DNA from: Vigna angularis
Lineage: Eukaryota; Streptophyta; Magnoliopsida; Fabales; Fabaceae
Direction of reading: 5' to 3'
DNA: 64,000 nt
NCBI RefSeq assembly: GCF_016808095.1
Contig: NC_068974.1
Location: forward strand, 27,946,825-28,010,824
The notes beneath the pieces were generated by a model that did no database searches, had not been told where the DNA came from, and saw only the letters and a program-made list of their open reading frames with translations. The position numbers were made by a program, and so were the translations under genes. How positions within the stretch are numbered: position 1 is the first letter of the stretch; each line of letters begins with the position of its first letter. Positions 10,475 through 21,152 of this stretch are shown here, one piece after another.

Positions 10475-12823
10475 GTGAAACTCAAGATGGAAGGAGACAT
10501 GTTCAAGTTAACTGCGGATAATTACTCCTACTGGAAGCCGATGATGGAAGACCATCTATACTGCAAGGATTTGTATGAACCGATCACAAATCCGGAAATT
10601 CCAGAAGGGAAGGCCGAAAAAGACTGGGAGATTCTGAATCGTAAAACAGTGGCTATGATTCGGAAATACATCGACATAAGTCTCTTTGAGCATGTATCGA
10701 CTTATACCAATGCGTATGAGTTATGGACAAAGCTTGAATCAATGATTCAAAAGAAGACTCCCAGAAATAAAGCTCACCTTGTCAGACGACTCGTAAAGTT
10801 GGAGTACACTGACGACCAGAATATGATCGAGCATCTCAACACCTTCAAAGGTATTGTGAACCAACTAATGAAGGCGGATATGAAGATTGATGACGAGTTA
10901 CAAGCTCTTTTACTCCTTAGTTCTCTACCGGAGAGTTGGGACACGTTGGTGGTCACTCTCAGTAACTCAGCACCAGATGGAAAGCTCAGTCTGGATAACA
11001 TCACAGACAGTTTACTGAATGAAGAATCCAGAAGGAAAGAAAGGGGATCGAGTAGTCACTCAGAAGCCAATGTTGTTGAGAATAGAGGAAGGAGTGAAAA
11101 CAGAAGCAAAGGAAAACGTGAAAAGTCACGAGGAAGATTCAAGTCTCGTTCCAAAGGTTTAACATGCTTCTATTGTGGAAAAGATGGTCACAAGAAGCAA
11201 GAATGTAGATTCCTGAAAAGAGATCAGAAGAATGGAACTGTACACCTTGATGTGATAGATCCCAAAAAGAAGTTGGAAGAAAAGACCACAACAGCGGTTG
11301 TATCAAATGATGAGAATGTGTTCCTTATCACTGAGGTAAACTATCTAAATATTGCTTTCGATGATTGCACTTGGATAGTAGATACCGGAGCATCTTTCCA
11401 TGTTACTCCTCATGAGGGATTCTTCTCATCGTATCAAAAAGGAGACTTTGGAACAGTGAAGATGGGAAATCATGTCACAAGCAAAATTGTGGGCATAGGA
11501 GAAGTGACTTTGACAACAGAAAATGGAAACAAACTTGTGCTGAAAGAGGTAAGACATGTACCAGAAATGCGTCTAAACCTTATCTCAGTTGGTAAGCTAG
11601 ATGATGCTGGAATGAACAACCAGTTTGGAGATGGAAAATGGAAACTTAGCCGAGGAAGCATGATTGTTGCTCGAGGCAAAAAGGAAGGCTCCTTGTACGT
11701 CATGCAAGGAAAGATATGCAAAGGAGAGACAAATGTTGCTCAAGAAGAAAGTAAGGAGTTATGGCACAAAAGACTGGGCCACATGAGCGATAAAGGATTA
11801 GAGATCCTTGCGAAAGATCATCTCCAGAGTATAAAAGGCCAACCACTTGAATTATGTGAAGACTGCCTATCAGGTAAGCAGCACAGAGTATCTTTCCATA
11901 AATCTGATAATAGAAGTAGAAGAGAGCATATTTTGGATCTTATGTATTCAGATGTCTGTTCAACATCCGAAAGGTCCCTTGGTGGTGCTCAATATTTTGT
12001 TACCTTCATTGATGACCACTCTAGAAGATTGTGGGTCTATCCATTGAAAAGAAAAGACGAAGTTCTACGAATCTTCAAGGAGTTTCACGCCTCTGTTGAA
12101 CGTGAAACTGGTAGAAAGTTGAAATGCTTGAGAAGTGATAATGGTGGAGAGTACAGAGGTCCATTCGAGCACTATTGCAAGACTCATGGGATCAGACATG
12201 AGAAAGTACCTCCCAAAACACCTCAAATGAACGGTGTAGCTGAAAGATTCAACAGAACGATTGCCGAGAAGGTCAGAAGCATGTTGTCTCACGCAAAACT
12301 TCCCAAGACATTCTGGGGGGAGGCAGTGCTAACAGCAACTCAATTGATCAACTTATCACCTTCAAGACCATTAAACGGTAAGATACCAGAAGAAGTATGG
12401 TCCGGTAAAAAGGCCTCATATCGCAACTTGAAAGTCTTCGGATGTAAGGCATCAGTTCACATTCCGAAAGATGAAAGAGCAAAGCTCGATGCTAAAGCGA
12501 AAGAGTGCATATACCTTGGTTCTCCAAGAGATGAATTTGGTTTCAGATTATGGGATCCTGCAAACAGAAAGATTGTTCGAAGCAGAGATGTGGTGTTCTT
12601 TGAAGATCAGACAATCCAAGACATCAAGAAAGTGGAGAAACCAACACTTAAGCTGATAAGTGATCAAAACCCTATTGTGATAAACAACTCAGGGGGAGAG
12701 ACTCATCAAGCCGAACCAGAGTTACAACTTGATGAAATCGTTGAAGAAACAGATCAACCTAATCTGACGGAAGAAGATCAACCAATTGAGGATGCTCCGC
12801 AACAAGAACCCCAATTGAGATGA
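10475..12823 (+). CDS. Copia gag-protease-integrase part of polyprotein
   Basis: 782 codons from ATG 10475. Gag occupies about residues 1-230, then a CCHC zinc knuckle at 231-244 (C231, C234, H239, C244). Protease has the active-site DTGA at 303-306. The integrase zinc-binding domain has H431, H436, C461 and C464. The integrase core catalytic residues are D493, D555 and E590, with 35-residue spacing between the last two as expected for copia. The frame ends at TGA 12821-12823, shortly after the integrase C-terminal part. The same frame stays open on the other side of the stop and continues into reverse transcriptase, so in a typical relative both halves would be one polyprotein. All catalytic residues inspected here are present. 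Lineage is probably Tork/Tnt1-like, but not certain. Confidence 0.95.
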   Translation: MKLKMEGDMFKLTADNYSYWKPMMEDHLYCKDLYEPITNPEIPEGKAEKDWEILNRKTVAMIRKYIDISLFEHVSTYTNAYELWTKLESMIQKKTPRNKAHLVRRLVKLEYTDDQNMIEHLNTFKGIVNQLMKADMKIDDELQALLLLSSLPESWDTLVVTLSNSAPDGKLSLDNITDSLLNEESRRKERGSSSHSEANVVENRGRSENRSKGKREKSRGRFKSRSKGLTCFYCGKDGHKKQECRFLKRDQKNGTVHLDVIDPKKKLEEKTTTAVVSNDENVFLITEVNYLNIAFDDCTWIVDTGASFHVTPHEGFFSSYQKGDFGTVKMGNHVTSKIVGIGEVTLTTENGNKLVLKEVRHVPEMRLNLISVGKLDDAGMNNQFGDGKWKLSRGSMIVARGKKEGSLYVMQGKICKGETNVAQEESKELWHKRLGHMSDKGLEILAKDHLQSIKGQPLELCEDCLSGKQHRVSFHKSDNRSRREHILDLMYSDVCSTSERSLGGAQYFVTFIDDHSRRLWVYPLKRKDEVLRIFKEFHASVERETGRKLKCLRSDNGGEYRGPFEHYCKTHGIRHEKVPPKTPQMNGVAERFNRTIAEKVRSMLSHAKLPKTFWGEAVLTATQLINLSPSRPLNGKIPEEVWSGKKASYRNLKVFGCKASVHIPKDERAKLDAKAKECIYLGSPRDEFGFRLWDPANRKIVRSRDVVFFEDQTIQDIKKVEKPTLKLISDQNPIVINNSGGETHQAEPELQLDEIVEETDQPNLTEEDQPIEDAPQQEPQLR

Positions 12824-14461
12824 TCAACAAGACAGAAGCAACCGTCAAGAAGGTATTTTTCAGATGAATATGTTAATTTTACTGATGAAGGTGAACCTCA
12901 AAGCTTTGTAGAAGCAATGGAGACGGAAGACAAAGGCAAATGGTTGCAAGCCATGGAAGAAGAGATGCAATCCTTAAAGGAAAATGAGACTTATGTTTTG
13001 GTAGAACTACCAAAAGAAAGGAGAGCATTGCAGAACAAATGGGTGTTCAAGCTCAAGAATGAAGAGAACAACCCAAGCCCAAGGTACAAAGCACGAATTG
13101 TCGTGAAGGGATGCAACCAGAAGAAAGGAATAGACTTTGATGAAATTTTCTCACCAGTGGTGAAGATGACATCCATTAGAGCGATTCTCGGTCTGGCAGC
13201 AACACTAGACCTGGAGATTGAACAACTGGACGTCAAGACAGCATTCTTACATGGAGACCTAGAAGAAGAAATTTACATGAAGCAACCAGAGGGTTTTGAA
13301 GAACCAGGCAAAGAACACTTGGTGTGTCATCTGAAGAAAAGCCTCTATGGTCTGAAGCAAGCTCCAAGACAATGGTACAAGAAATTTGATTCCTTCATGA
13401 TCCAACATAATTTCAAGAAGACCTCCGCAGACCATTGCGTGTTTGTGAAGCATTATGAAAATGGTGAGTCTATCATACTTCTCTTGTATGTTGATGATAT
13501 GTTGATTGTAGGAAAGGACAAAATTAAAATAGCTGCTCTCAAGAAAGCATTGAGCAAGTCTTTTGCCATGAAAGACCTGGGTGCAGTAAAGAAGATACTT
13601 GGAATGAAAATCTCCAGAGATCGTTCTAGAAGAATGCTATGGATATCTCAAGAAGATTACATTGAGAAGATTCTCAAAAGGTTCAACATGCACAATGCCA
13701 AACCTGCTCGTGTTCCAATCGCTGGACATTTCAAACTCAGCAAGTCGCAATGTCCAAAGAATGAAGAAGAAAAAGAAGAAATGAGCAAGGTACCCTACTC
13801 TTCTGCCGTGGGTAGCCTTATGTATGCAATGGTTTGTACAAGGCCAGATATTGGCTATGCTGTAGGAGTTGTGAGCAGATTCCTGTCAAATCCAGGAAAG
13901 GAGCATTGGGAAGCTGTTAAGTGGATACTGAGGTATCTAAGAGGATCTGCCAAAAGAAGCTTGTGTTTTGGCAATGGAAATCTAAAGCTAATCGGATATT
14001 CAGACTCAGACATGGCTGGAGATGTCGATTCAAGGAAGTCAACATCAGGTTATCTGATTACTTTTGCAGGGGGAGCTGTTTCTTGGCAGTCAAAGCTACA
14101 AAAATGTGTGACATTGTCTACTGCTGAAGCAGAGTATGTAGCGGTGACTGAAGCCTCTAAAGAGATGTTATGGATGAAGAATTTCCTAAGTGAATTAGGA
14201 CATAATCAAGACGATTATGTGGTGAACTGTGATAATCAAAGTACCATCCATCTGACCAAGAACCCCATGTTCCATTCACGCTCGAAGCATATCGACGTGC
14301 GGTATCACTGGATACGAGAAGCGCTGGATGAGAAGAAATTAAAGATAGAGAAAATCCATACAGACTTGAATTGGTCTGATATGATGACTAAGTCAATACC
14401 AACCAAGAAGGTTGAAGATTGTTGTGAAGGTGCTGGTGTCGTAGTACCTTTTTTCAACTAA
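12824..14461 (+). CDS. Copia reverse transcriptase-RNase H part of polyprotein
   Basis: In frame with the upstream part and separated from it only by the TGA at 12821-12823. The first ATG downstream of the stop is at 12862 (in TCAGATGAATATG) and is out of frame; the first in-frame ATG of the long block is at 12917. Numbering from 12917, the RT fingers carry KWVFKLK (41-47), LDVKTAFLHGDL (104-115) and the catalytic YVDD at 191-194. RNase H is recognised by YSDSDMAGD, TLSTAEAEYVA and a final HIDVRYHWIRE block with DMMTKSIP. The frame ends at TAA 14459-14461, 52 bp before the 3' LTR. As the sequence stands, this half lacks its own promoter and initiation context. It could be made only by stop readthrough, reinitiation or trans-supply from a sister element. 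Confidence 0.93.
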   Translation, partial: STRQKQPSRRYFSDEYVNFTDEGEPQSFVEAMETEDKGKWLQAMEEEMQSLKENETYVLVELPKERRALQNKWVFKLKNEENNPSPRYKARIVVKGCNQKKGIDFDEIFSPVVKMTSIRAILGLAATLDLEIEQLDVKTAFLHGDLEEEIYMKQPEGFEEPGKEHLVCHLKKSLYGLKQAPRQWYKKFDSFMIQHNFKKTSADHCVFVKHYENGESIILLLYVDDMLIVGKDKIKIAALKKALSKSFAMKDLGAVKKILGMKISRDRSRRMLWISQEDYIEKILKRFNMHNAKPARVPIAGHFKLSKSQCPKNEEEKEEMSKVPYSSAVGSLMYAMVCTRPDIGYAVGVVSRFLSNPGKEHWEAVKWILRYLRGSAKRSLCFGNGNLKLIGYSDSDMAGDVDSRKSTSGYLITFAGGAVSWQSKLQKCVTLSTAEAEYVAVTEASKEMLWMKNFLSELGHNQDDYVVNCDNQSTIHLTKNPMFHSRSKHIDVRYHWIREALDEKKLKIEKIHTDLNWSDMMTKSIPTKKVEDCCEGAGVVVPFFN

Positions 14462-14513
14462 GTCAAGATGCAAAGATGGGAAAGAAGATCCATTTAAGTT
14501 TATGGGGGAGTTT

Positions 14514-15076
14514 TGTTGGATAAACATAAATGGGTCCCACACCCTAAATTAAGGGTCAATGCTTTTCCATGTTTTGCTCCATGGTTTACTCCATGTTTTA
14601 CTCCATGCTTTACTCCATGTTTTAAGCTTTGCTGTTTTGGTATTTTGTGTGAAGCCCTTCTATAAAAGGGTAGAAGCAAAGAAGTGAAGACACACCAACA
14701 GAGAAGCAAAGCCACTCAAATTTTTGAGTGAGAAACCATAGGAGGGAACGTGAGAGAGAAGTGAAGTCACAATTGTGTGAGAGAAAAATAGAGAGAGTCT
14801 ATTTTGTGAGTGTGTGATACAGAGAATTTTGTATACCATCCGAGAGGGTGAGATTTATTGAGAGATCCTCAGAGAGTGAGAGAAACACTGTAATCCTACT
14901 TTTATAGTGGAGATATTTTTCTGGACTAGGTCCCGTGGTTTTTTCCGAGAAGATTTTCCACGTTAAAATTTCCAGTGTTAATTTTCTCTTTTCCTACGCT
15001 TTCATTTTTTACGCTTCCGCATAGTTCCCATTTTGGGGTTCACAGAGGAGGGAACAAGTACCGCTGTTTCCCAACA
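14514..15076 (+). repeat. 3' LTR of young copia element
   Basis: 563 bp, same length as the 5' LTR, with a second TATAAAAG at 14661-14668. It reads directly into the remainder of ankyrin exon 1, so any outward LTR transcript would run sense through the gene remnant. Confidence 0.97.
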
Positions 15077-15725
15077 ACTTTGTTGATGTGTTGGGGAAAG
15101 AATGTGCAGAAAGGAAGGTGCCTTTGTCTGATATTTTTGATCAGGTAACATGGGCAGGTGATTCACTGCTTCACGTGGCCGCAGATTTTGGGAGTGAACA
15201 GATTGCAGAGTTGATTTCTTGTCAATTTCCTGAGCTTCTTACTAGGAGAAATGTGAGAGGTGATACTCCACTTCATGTTGCTGTGAGGTCCAAGAACTCC
15301 ACTATAGTCAAGCTTGTTCTGTCTCAGTATGCCATAGAGAAGTCAAAACACGATGGTTTGAAGGATAAGGAGATAACAAGAGAAACAAATGAGTATGGGA
15401 ATACTCCTTTACATGAAGCTGTCTATAGTGACCATTTTGGTGTGGTTGAAGAGATTTTACATGCAGATGAGCCTGTTGCACATTATCTGAACAAGTCCAG
15501 GTCTTCACCACTGTTCTTGTCAGTTATGAGTCCAGATCTGAAAATTTTGAATCTTCTGTTACAAATTCCCTTTCCTGCTGATCAACCACTTCCACAGTGT
15601 TTCGGAAACTCTCCACTCCATGCAGCCCTTCGAGAAAGGAATCCTGGTATTAATTCTTCACACCAAATGTCGTTATAGCTAATATTCATTATCAACGAAT
15701 TAAATAGATTTGAAATGTCTGCCTG

Positions 15726-15726
<1 letters not shown>

Positions 15727-15809
<83 letters not shown>
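15727..15809. repeat. (TA)n microsatellite in intron 1
   Basis: About 83 bp of pure TA dinucleotides, 80 bp after the 5' splice site of ankyrin-PGG intron 1 (15647-16062). Confidence 0.97.
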
Positions 15810-15812
<3 letters not shown>

Positions 15813-17804
15813 AAAATACTTTTACCTATTGTATGAATCAACACTTACCAACTTTGCCATCTCTTTATGACATTTTTACATACTATAAAGTCGATTTAAA
15901 GGGTTGAAATGATATTATTCTAATAGACCAAAAAAACATAATTATTTAATGTTTAATTTCTAAATAGTTTGAAAACTGTTAGTACAATATATGTATTTAA
16001 TATTTTTTAATCTTATTGTTTGCAAGATTTTAATTAATTTACATTGTTTTGTTGAATTCTAGATCTAATAAGAGAGATATTAGGGAAAAGAGAGGAGCTA
16101 ATTTACTTGAGAGATGAAGAAGGGGGTACTCCCTTTCATTATGCAGCTTACACTGGTTATGTTGAAGGATTTCGTATATTGTTACAAAATTTATCAGAGA
16201 AATCAAACCAAAGTCTCCTAGAACGGAACAAGAAGGGAAGTTTTCCCATTCATGTTGCTTGCAAAAGGGGTCATGTTGAGGTGGTCGAAGAATTCCTTCG
16301 ACATGAATTGCCCATTAATCCTTATGTTCTACTCAATCAAAAAGGTTAAAATATTCTTCACATTGCAGCGAAGTATGGAAGAACTAAAGTGGTACAACAC
16401 CTATTGCGGAATCAGAAGATCGATCAGTGTGCTATAAATCATAGAGATAATGATGGAAACTCGCCATTGCATTTGGCTTCCATAAATTTATTTCCAAAAG
16501 TTCTGTATTTTATAGCACAAGACAAGAGGATTAACGTGAATATCACCAATAACCACGATTTAACAGCTCGAGATATTGTTCAATTGGAATTTAAGACTCA
16601 GGAGACTGTTCGAAAGGTATGATTAAGAATGATATACTAGGGTTTCACCCCATGTCATGCAATAGAGTACCATGTGTGGATCAAAGAGGATAAAATCAAA
16701 TAAAAAATGACAAAATAGATAAAATTCTACTATATGATATTTGAGTAAGAACTAATCTTTTGGTTTCACCGTGAATATGTCTGAATAATAGAGTTATAAT
16801 TGTTGGGTACAAACAAAGTCCCACTGTGGATATATGTATGTGTATGTGTGTGTTGAACCTCCTTACAATAATTTGCTGCATATTTTCATTTTATTCTCTC
16901 ATTACATACCAAATCACAACTCGAATTCTACTTGTTGATGATGCATAACTTCGTATGCTAATTTTTATACTCTTTTTTCTCTTAACTTTTTTTAATTCGT
17001 GCAGCTTCTAGCCAATTCGGTTTTGATACACGCAGGCGTATCCTTGAAGTTAAATGACATGTTGCGCCTTCAACGCCAACAATCACCAAAAAGGGATTTG
17101 CATTTTAAAAAACCCAGCACATTCTTAGTTGTGACCACTTTGATTGTCACTCTGACATTTACTGGTTTTTTGGCTGTTCCAGGAGGTCTATACAGTTCTG
17201 ATGACTCAAATCCAAAAAATAGAGGGAAGGCTGTTTTGGCTCATACACCACTTTTCATTTTATTCACCATCTTAAACACAATAGCTATGTTTAGTTCGGC
17301 AACTTCATCTGCACTTATTTTGTTGGCTCAAACTTTTGACGCTGAATTGGCACATAAGGCAACTTGGTGGGCAATACAGTTTTTGCTTGTTTCCTTTTCA
17401 GTATTGCCAGTTGTATTTTGGAGTGCTATAATTCTAGTTCTAGACCCTAATGATTTACTCGTACTAATTTTAATTTATTTAGGACAAATATTAAGTGTAT
17501 TCTTGTCCTTTTCCCTGGTTAGATTTAATCTTCTTCAATTTCGTCCTATTCGGGGACGTGGTCTTAGGATTTTTATTGGATTACTAGATTACGTCAATAA
17601 GCCAGAAGATTCATTTTATGAGAAAGCGATCAAGGACAAGGAGAAGTTTGTGTAATCAAAAGAGCATGTGTAGCAAGTGGATTGAACTATATGTTGAAAT
17701 TATATGGACTTTGATTATGAAAATTAATATTTAGCATGTTATTAGATGAATATCTATTATTTGAAGTTATGATGTAAAAGGGTATAATGGATTGAGATAA
17801 TTGA

Positions 17805-19075
17805 TAGGTAAATAAAATGTAGTTGCATTAGTAGTTAGTTTAGGCCATTTGCATGCATAATTATATTAATTGAATCATTTTGTTAAGCATTATAGTTGTT
17901 TCGGATCATACAGTTGGATTTTGTGTTTTTTCTTGTTAATAGGTGTTTTATGAGGGTTAAAATCACAAATCAGGAAGAATAAGTGCTTAAGATGTAGAGG
18001 TGAAATCAGAGAGCGCCACAACTGAATTATGGTTTTTTACCCAACCTGTGGATTTGCTTCAGGAGATGTAGACTCAAAACTAGAGAGCTCCATAACTGAG
18101 CTGCGTTTTTTCCACAACCTGTGGAATTAACTAAGGTGTGCAGAATGGAAACCAGAGAGGTTCACACCCAGATTGTGGATTTTATATTACGTGAAATTAA
18201 AGATTAAAGAAAAAAAGCATAAAAACAAAAAGAGACAGTTACTAAGAGAAGTAACGGACCAATTCCACTAATTTAGAGGGGGAACGCACGTAGGATGGAG
18301 GATTGAACGGACGGACACGGAGAGGATTGAACGGACGGACACGAAGAGGATCTAGAACGCAAATTTCTTCTTCTTCTCCCTGGGGTTTTTGGGTGATTTT
18401 TTATTCCAGTATGCAGAACTAATTTCCTTTTGTTAGAGAATTGATTTAGTACTTTGATTATAACTTCTGAACCTTTTCAATTGATGTTTTGTTAATTTTA
18501 ATTTATCTCAGTGTTCTATTTATGTTTTGAATGTCTTTCTCTATGAGCAGTTTCACAATTGGAAAATTGGGGATTGCTTGCGATTGTAAATAGAGCAGAT
18601 TAGAAATTGTCACAATTGGGAAATTGGGCATAGCTAATTAGTTTACAATTGAGATGGTAATTGTTCTCCATAACTTCATTAAATTTTATAACTGGCCTAA
18701 GGGATTGGGGGTTAGAATTTGATGAATACGTTTGCCTATCTAAGGGATTAGGGTAAACAAGCTCTTAATAAACTCAATCTCTTAATAAACTCAATGAGAT
18801 AATTATAATTTGCACATCAATTAGGAAGGGTTAAGAATTTATATGAAAGCATACAAAAATTCAATTCTCTAACATTGTTTATCTTAATTGAATTGTCATT
18901 TGTTTATGTTCACTATTTTACTTATGGTTGCTCAAAATTATACGAATTAGTAATCTAGTACTCAACTATTTCAATCTCAGAGGACGATATTTTATTACTA
19001 CAATAACAATTGGTACACTTGCCAAATTGTTTATCAATAATCTTTGCACTAATTTAAAGAACATAAGATTACTAT
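17805..19075 (+). repeat. Solo LTR (Tat/Ogre-like) inserted 3' of PGG gene
   Basis: This non-coding block is related along its length to 46068-47160; shared landmarks are CAATTGATGTTT, TTTGCAATTGAGATG-type text, AGGGATTAGGG and ATTGGTACACTTGCCAA. The corresponding place in the third gene copy (after 27445) lacks it, and the flanking AATAATTTTAAAATGTTTCATG continues directly there. That empty site supports an insertion of about 1.27 kb. No internal retrotransposon domains are present, hence solo LTR. Exact ends are approximate. Confidence 0.65.
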
Positions 19076-19587
19076 TCCATGCATAATAATTTTAAAATGT
19101 TTCATGTTGTGGCAACATATCCAAAATCTATGTAATCTTCTTGTTACCCCGCAGCTGAAGGTTTCTATTTTAGCTGATAGTTTTGTTTGGTTAAAATTTA
19201 TTTTGCTTATTTATTGCTTTTGCTACCTTCCCCTTAACAAAAAGAAACGAAAAAATTAAATTAGGATTTAGGTTTTTCCCTTTTACCCTCAACATTTTTT
19301 GCTCTTATTTGGACGTTATTTGAGCATGCTAGATTGTGTCTCAATATTATGTTAGAAGCAATTTGTTTTTTTTAATTTATCAACTAATATCAAAGTCTTT
19401 ATGCATAAGATGGTTATTCCTTAGCTATCGTTCAATTTAATCTAAAATACTAAAAGAAAACATGATACTGTTTTGAATATAGAATTTTAACAGTAATTTA
19501 TTTTTTAAAAACTTGAAACTTTTGATGATTGTTTTAGTAAAAAAAAAAATACTAATACCAAACACCTAAAGTATTCAAAGTAGTGTT
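19076..19587 (+). repeat. Downstream flank of PGG gene, copy A
   Basis: Non-coding sequence shared with 25870-26110 and 27450-27940, including CAAAGTCTTTATGCATAAG and CTAAAATACTAAAAGAAAAC-type text. It marks the extent of the duplicated gene-end unit. Homology stops near 19587. Confidence 0.75.
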
Positions 19588-20491
19588 AAATATGATTTTG
19601 ATTTTTCAATTCTCATGCAATTCCTTTTTGAAACTTTAATTCATTTTTATTTCTTCTTTTATAGAAACTCGTAAATTTAATCCTCCGACATTAACTTTGT
19701 TAAATATTTTATGAGGTATCTAATACAGGTTTACAAATTTAAATTTAGGGTTATTTAATTAGCTTTGTTAAAGTTTAAACAGAGATCCTGGTTTCTCAGA
19801 GACACTGGCTTTAAACCAAGCCTTTCCTTATGGAATTATTTTACTCAAGAGAGGCACTGCCAGACTTTGGATTAGAACTAGAGTCTTCACATGAATTAGG
19901 ATTATGCTTATCAGATGAAGGTGGTTCAACCTTACCCCAGGATTTTTTTTTCTCATCTAATGTAGTTTCTTTTTTAATTTACGAAGATAGCGTATATGAA
20001 ATAGCACGGTTTTGTAAGGCAGAATTCAATTTTTGAAAAACCAAATTCTAATTTCTTATTTTAATAATTTTCACAAAGAGATATATGTTAGAATTTTTTT
20101 TTCAGAAAATCAAATTCTGATTTTAATTATTATAATTATTTAAAATATATGTTGAAAATCTTCAACAACGATTTTCGAAAATCGTTTACGATCTAAACAT
20201 TTTTGAAAATCATTAAAAGTCTAAACAGTTTTTAAAAATTATTAAAGATTTTTGAAAATCATTAAAAATTTAAACGATTTTAGAAAATATTCGAGTCTTT
20301 ACCAACTTTTGAAAATTATTCAAAGCTTCAACAGTCCGAAAATCGGTGAAGAACTAAACATAAAATCGTTTTTCAAAAACAGTTAAAGGTTATGTTAACT
20401 TTTTACATATTTTTTAAAATTTTGTCTTTAATTTAAAATTGATAAATAATTAATTTATTTTAACCTTTTAATATGATTTAATATGTTATTA
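19588..20491. other. AT-rich spacer with degenerate ~35-bp repeats
   Basis: No gene is recognised. From about 20150 to 20400, degenerate repeats alternate GATTTTCGAAAATCG-like palindromes with AAACGATTTTTGAAA-like text. A 68-codon open frame at 19830-20036 matches nothing I recognise. Confidence 0.4.
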
Positions 20492-21152
20492 CACTAGTAC
20501 AGCAAAAGGAAACGACAACGGTTGTTTTTTAATATACACTTCGATTTTAGAATCGTGGCATATACAGACGAGGTAAAAAGGTCTGACACTTTAGGCCGCG
20601 GTTTCAACCGAGGTAATAACCTGGGGATATGACAATTGTTCTTGCTTGAACCATAGCCAAAACCCTGTTTTTTTTAAAAAAATTTCGTGTAACCTTTGGC
20701 CTCGGTTTTGCCACAACCGACGTAATAACGTTGGGATATGACAGCGGTTCCTGCTTGAACCGCGACCAAAACCCTATTTTTTTTTAAAATTTTCGTGTAA
20801 CCTTTGGCCTCGGTTTTGCAACAACCGAGGCCTATTCTCCTACAATATTTTTTAATAGTAGGTCTGTTTTTGTGATATCCATTATCACAAAAATATATCT
20901 ACATATCAAACAATATCATAACAACACAAATTCAACACAATAGTCAATATTTACATCATATAATGTACAAAGTCTAATAACTATAAATCAACATGTTCTA
21001 ATGTATTTTAAATCTAATAACTATGAACTATTATATAATCTAACTAAATGTTTTGCAATTGCTTTCCTTAAGAATGTAAGTGGCTTCTCAGGAATTGGAG
21101 TAGGAGTCTTGAATCTCTGCACAAGACAATTGATATTAATTAGTGTATATGA
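20492..21152 (+). mobile_element. CACTA transposon left-end fragment
   Basis: Starts CACTAGTACAGCAAAAGG. Subterminal repeats follow as GCCTCGGTTTTGC-AACCGAGG pairs (about 20600-20840), then AT-rich sequence. The first ten bases and the CCGAGG motifs match the inverted right end at 45996, so both belong to one family. The fragment stops at 21152, fused directly to the middle of ankyrin exon 2 (copy B). No right terminus was found. Confidence 0.65.

Larger units (their letters stand above)
9874..15076 (+). mobile_element. Full-length young Ty1/copia retrotransposon
   Basis: Two 563-bp LTRs (9874-10436 and 14514-15076) begin TGTTGG and end CCAACA. They are flanked by the 5-bp duplication ACTTT (9869-9873 and 15077-15081). 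By eye they differ at one base (a G in the 5' copy, T in the 3' copy, in the ATAGTGCCC region near 10385). A primer-binding site, TGGTATCAGAGC, complementary to plant initiator tRNA-Met, starts at 10438, and a purine tract TATGGGGGAG (14501-14510) precedes the 3' LTR. Domain order is gag, protease, integrase, RT, RNase H, which defines Ty1/copia. With 1/563 divergence and an assumed 0.65-1.3e-8 substitutions/site/year, the insertion is roughly 0.07-0.14 My old. It sits inside exon 1 of the ankyrin-PGG gene in the same orientation. Confidence 0.97.
9664..17655 (+). pseudogene. Ankyrin-repeat PGG-domain (ACD6-like) gene, interrupted
   Basis: Family members are membrane proteins with cytosolic ankyrin repeats and a C-terminal PGG domain; Arabidopsis ACD6 acts in salicylate-linked defence and cell death. 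Exon 1 begins at ATG 9664, runs to 9873, is split by the copia element, and resumes at 15082 (after the repeated ACTTT) to 15646. Exon 2 is 16063-16616 and exon 3 17005-17655; all splice sites are GT/AG and phases agree. Ankyrin motifs are visible as DSLLHVAA, DTPLHVAV, NTPLHEAV, NSPLHAAL, GTPFHYAA, SFPIHVAC, NILHIAA and NSPLHLAS. Exon 3 has FLVVTTLIV, VPGGLYSSDD (the PGG motif) and four hydrophobic segments. There are two independent lesions: the 5.2-kb insertion in exon 1 and an in-frame TAA at 16347-16349 in exon 2. It is therefore called a pseudogene, at least in this haplotype. Intron 1 holds an 83-bp TA run. The family assignment is firm; the defence role is only family knowledge. Confidence 0.9.

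Noticed and set aside
19830..20036. 68-codon frame beginning MELFYSREALPD
   Set aside because: No homology recognised, no promoter or splice context; it probably arose by chance.
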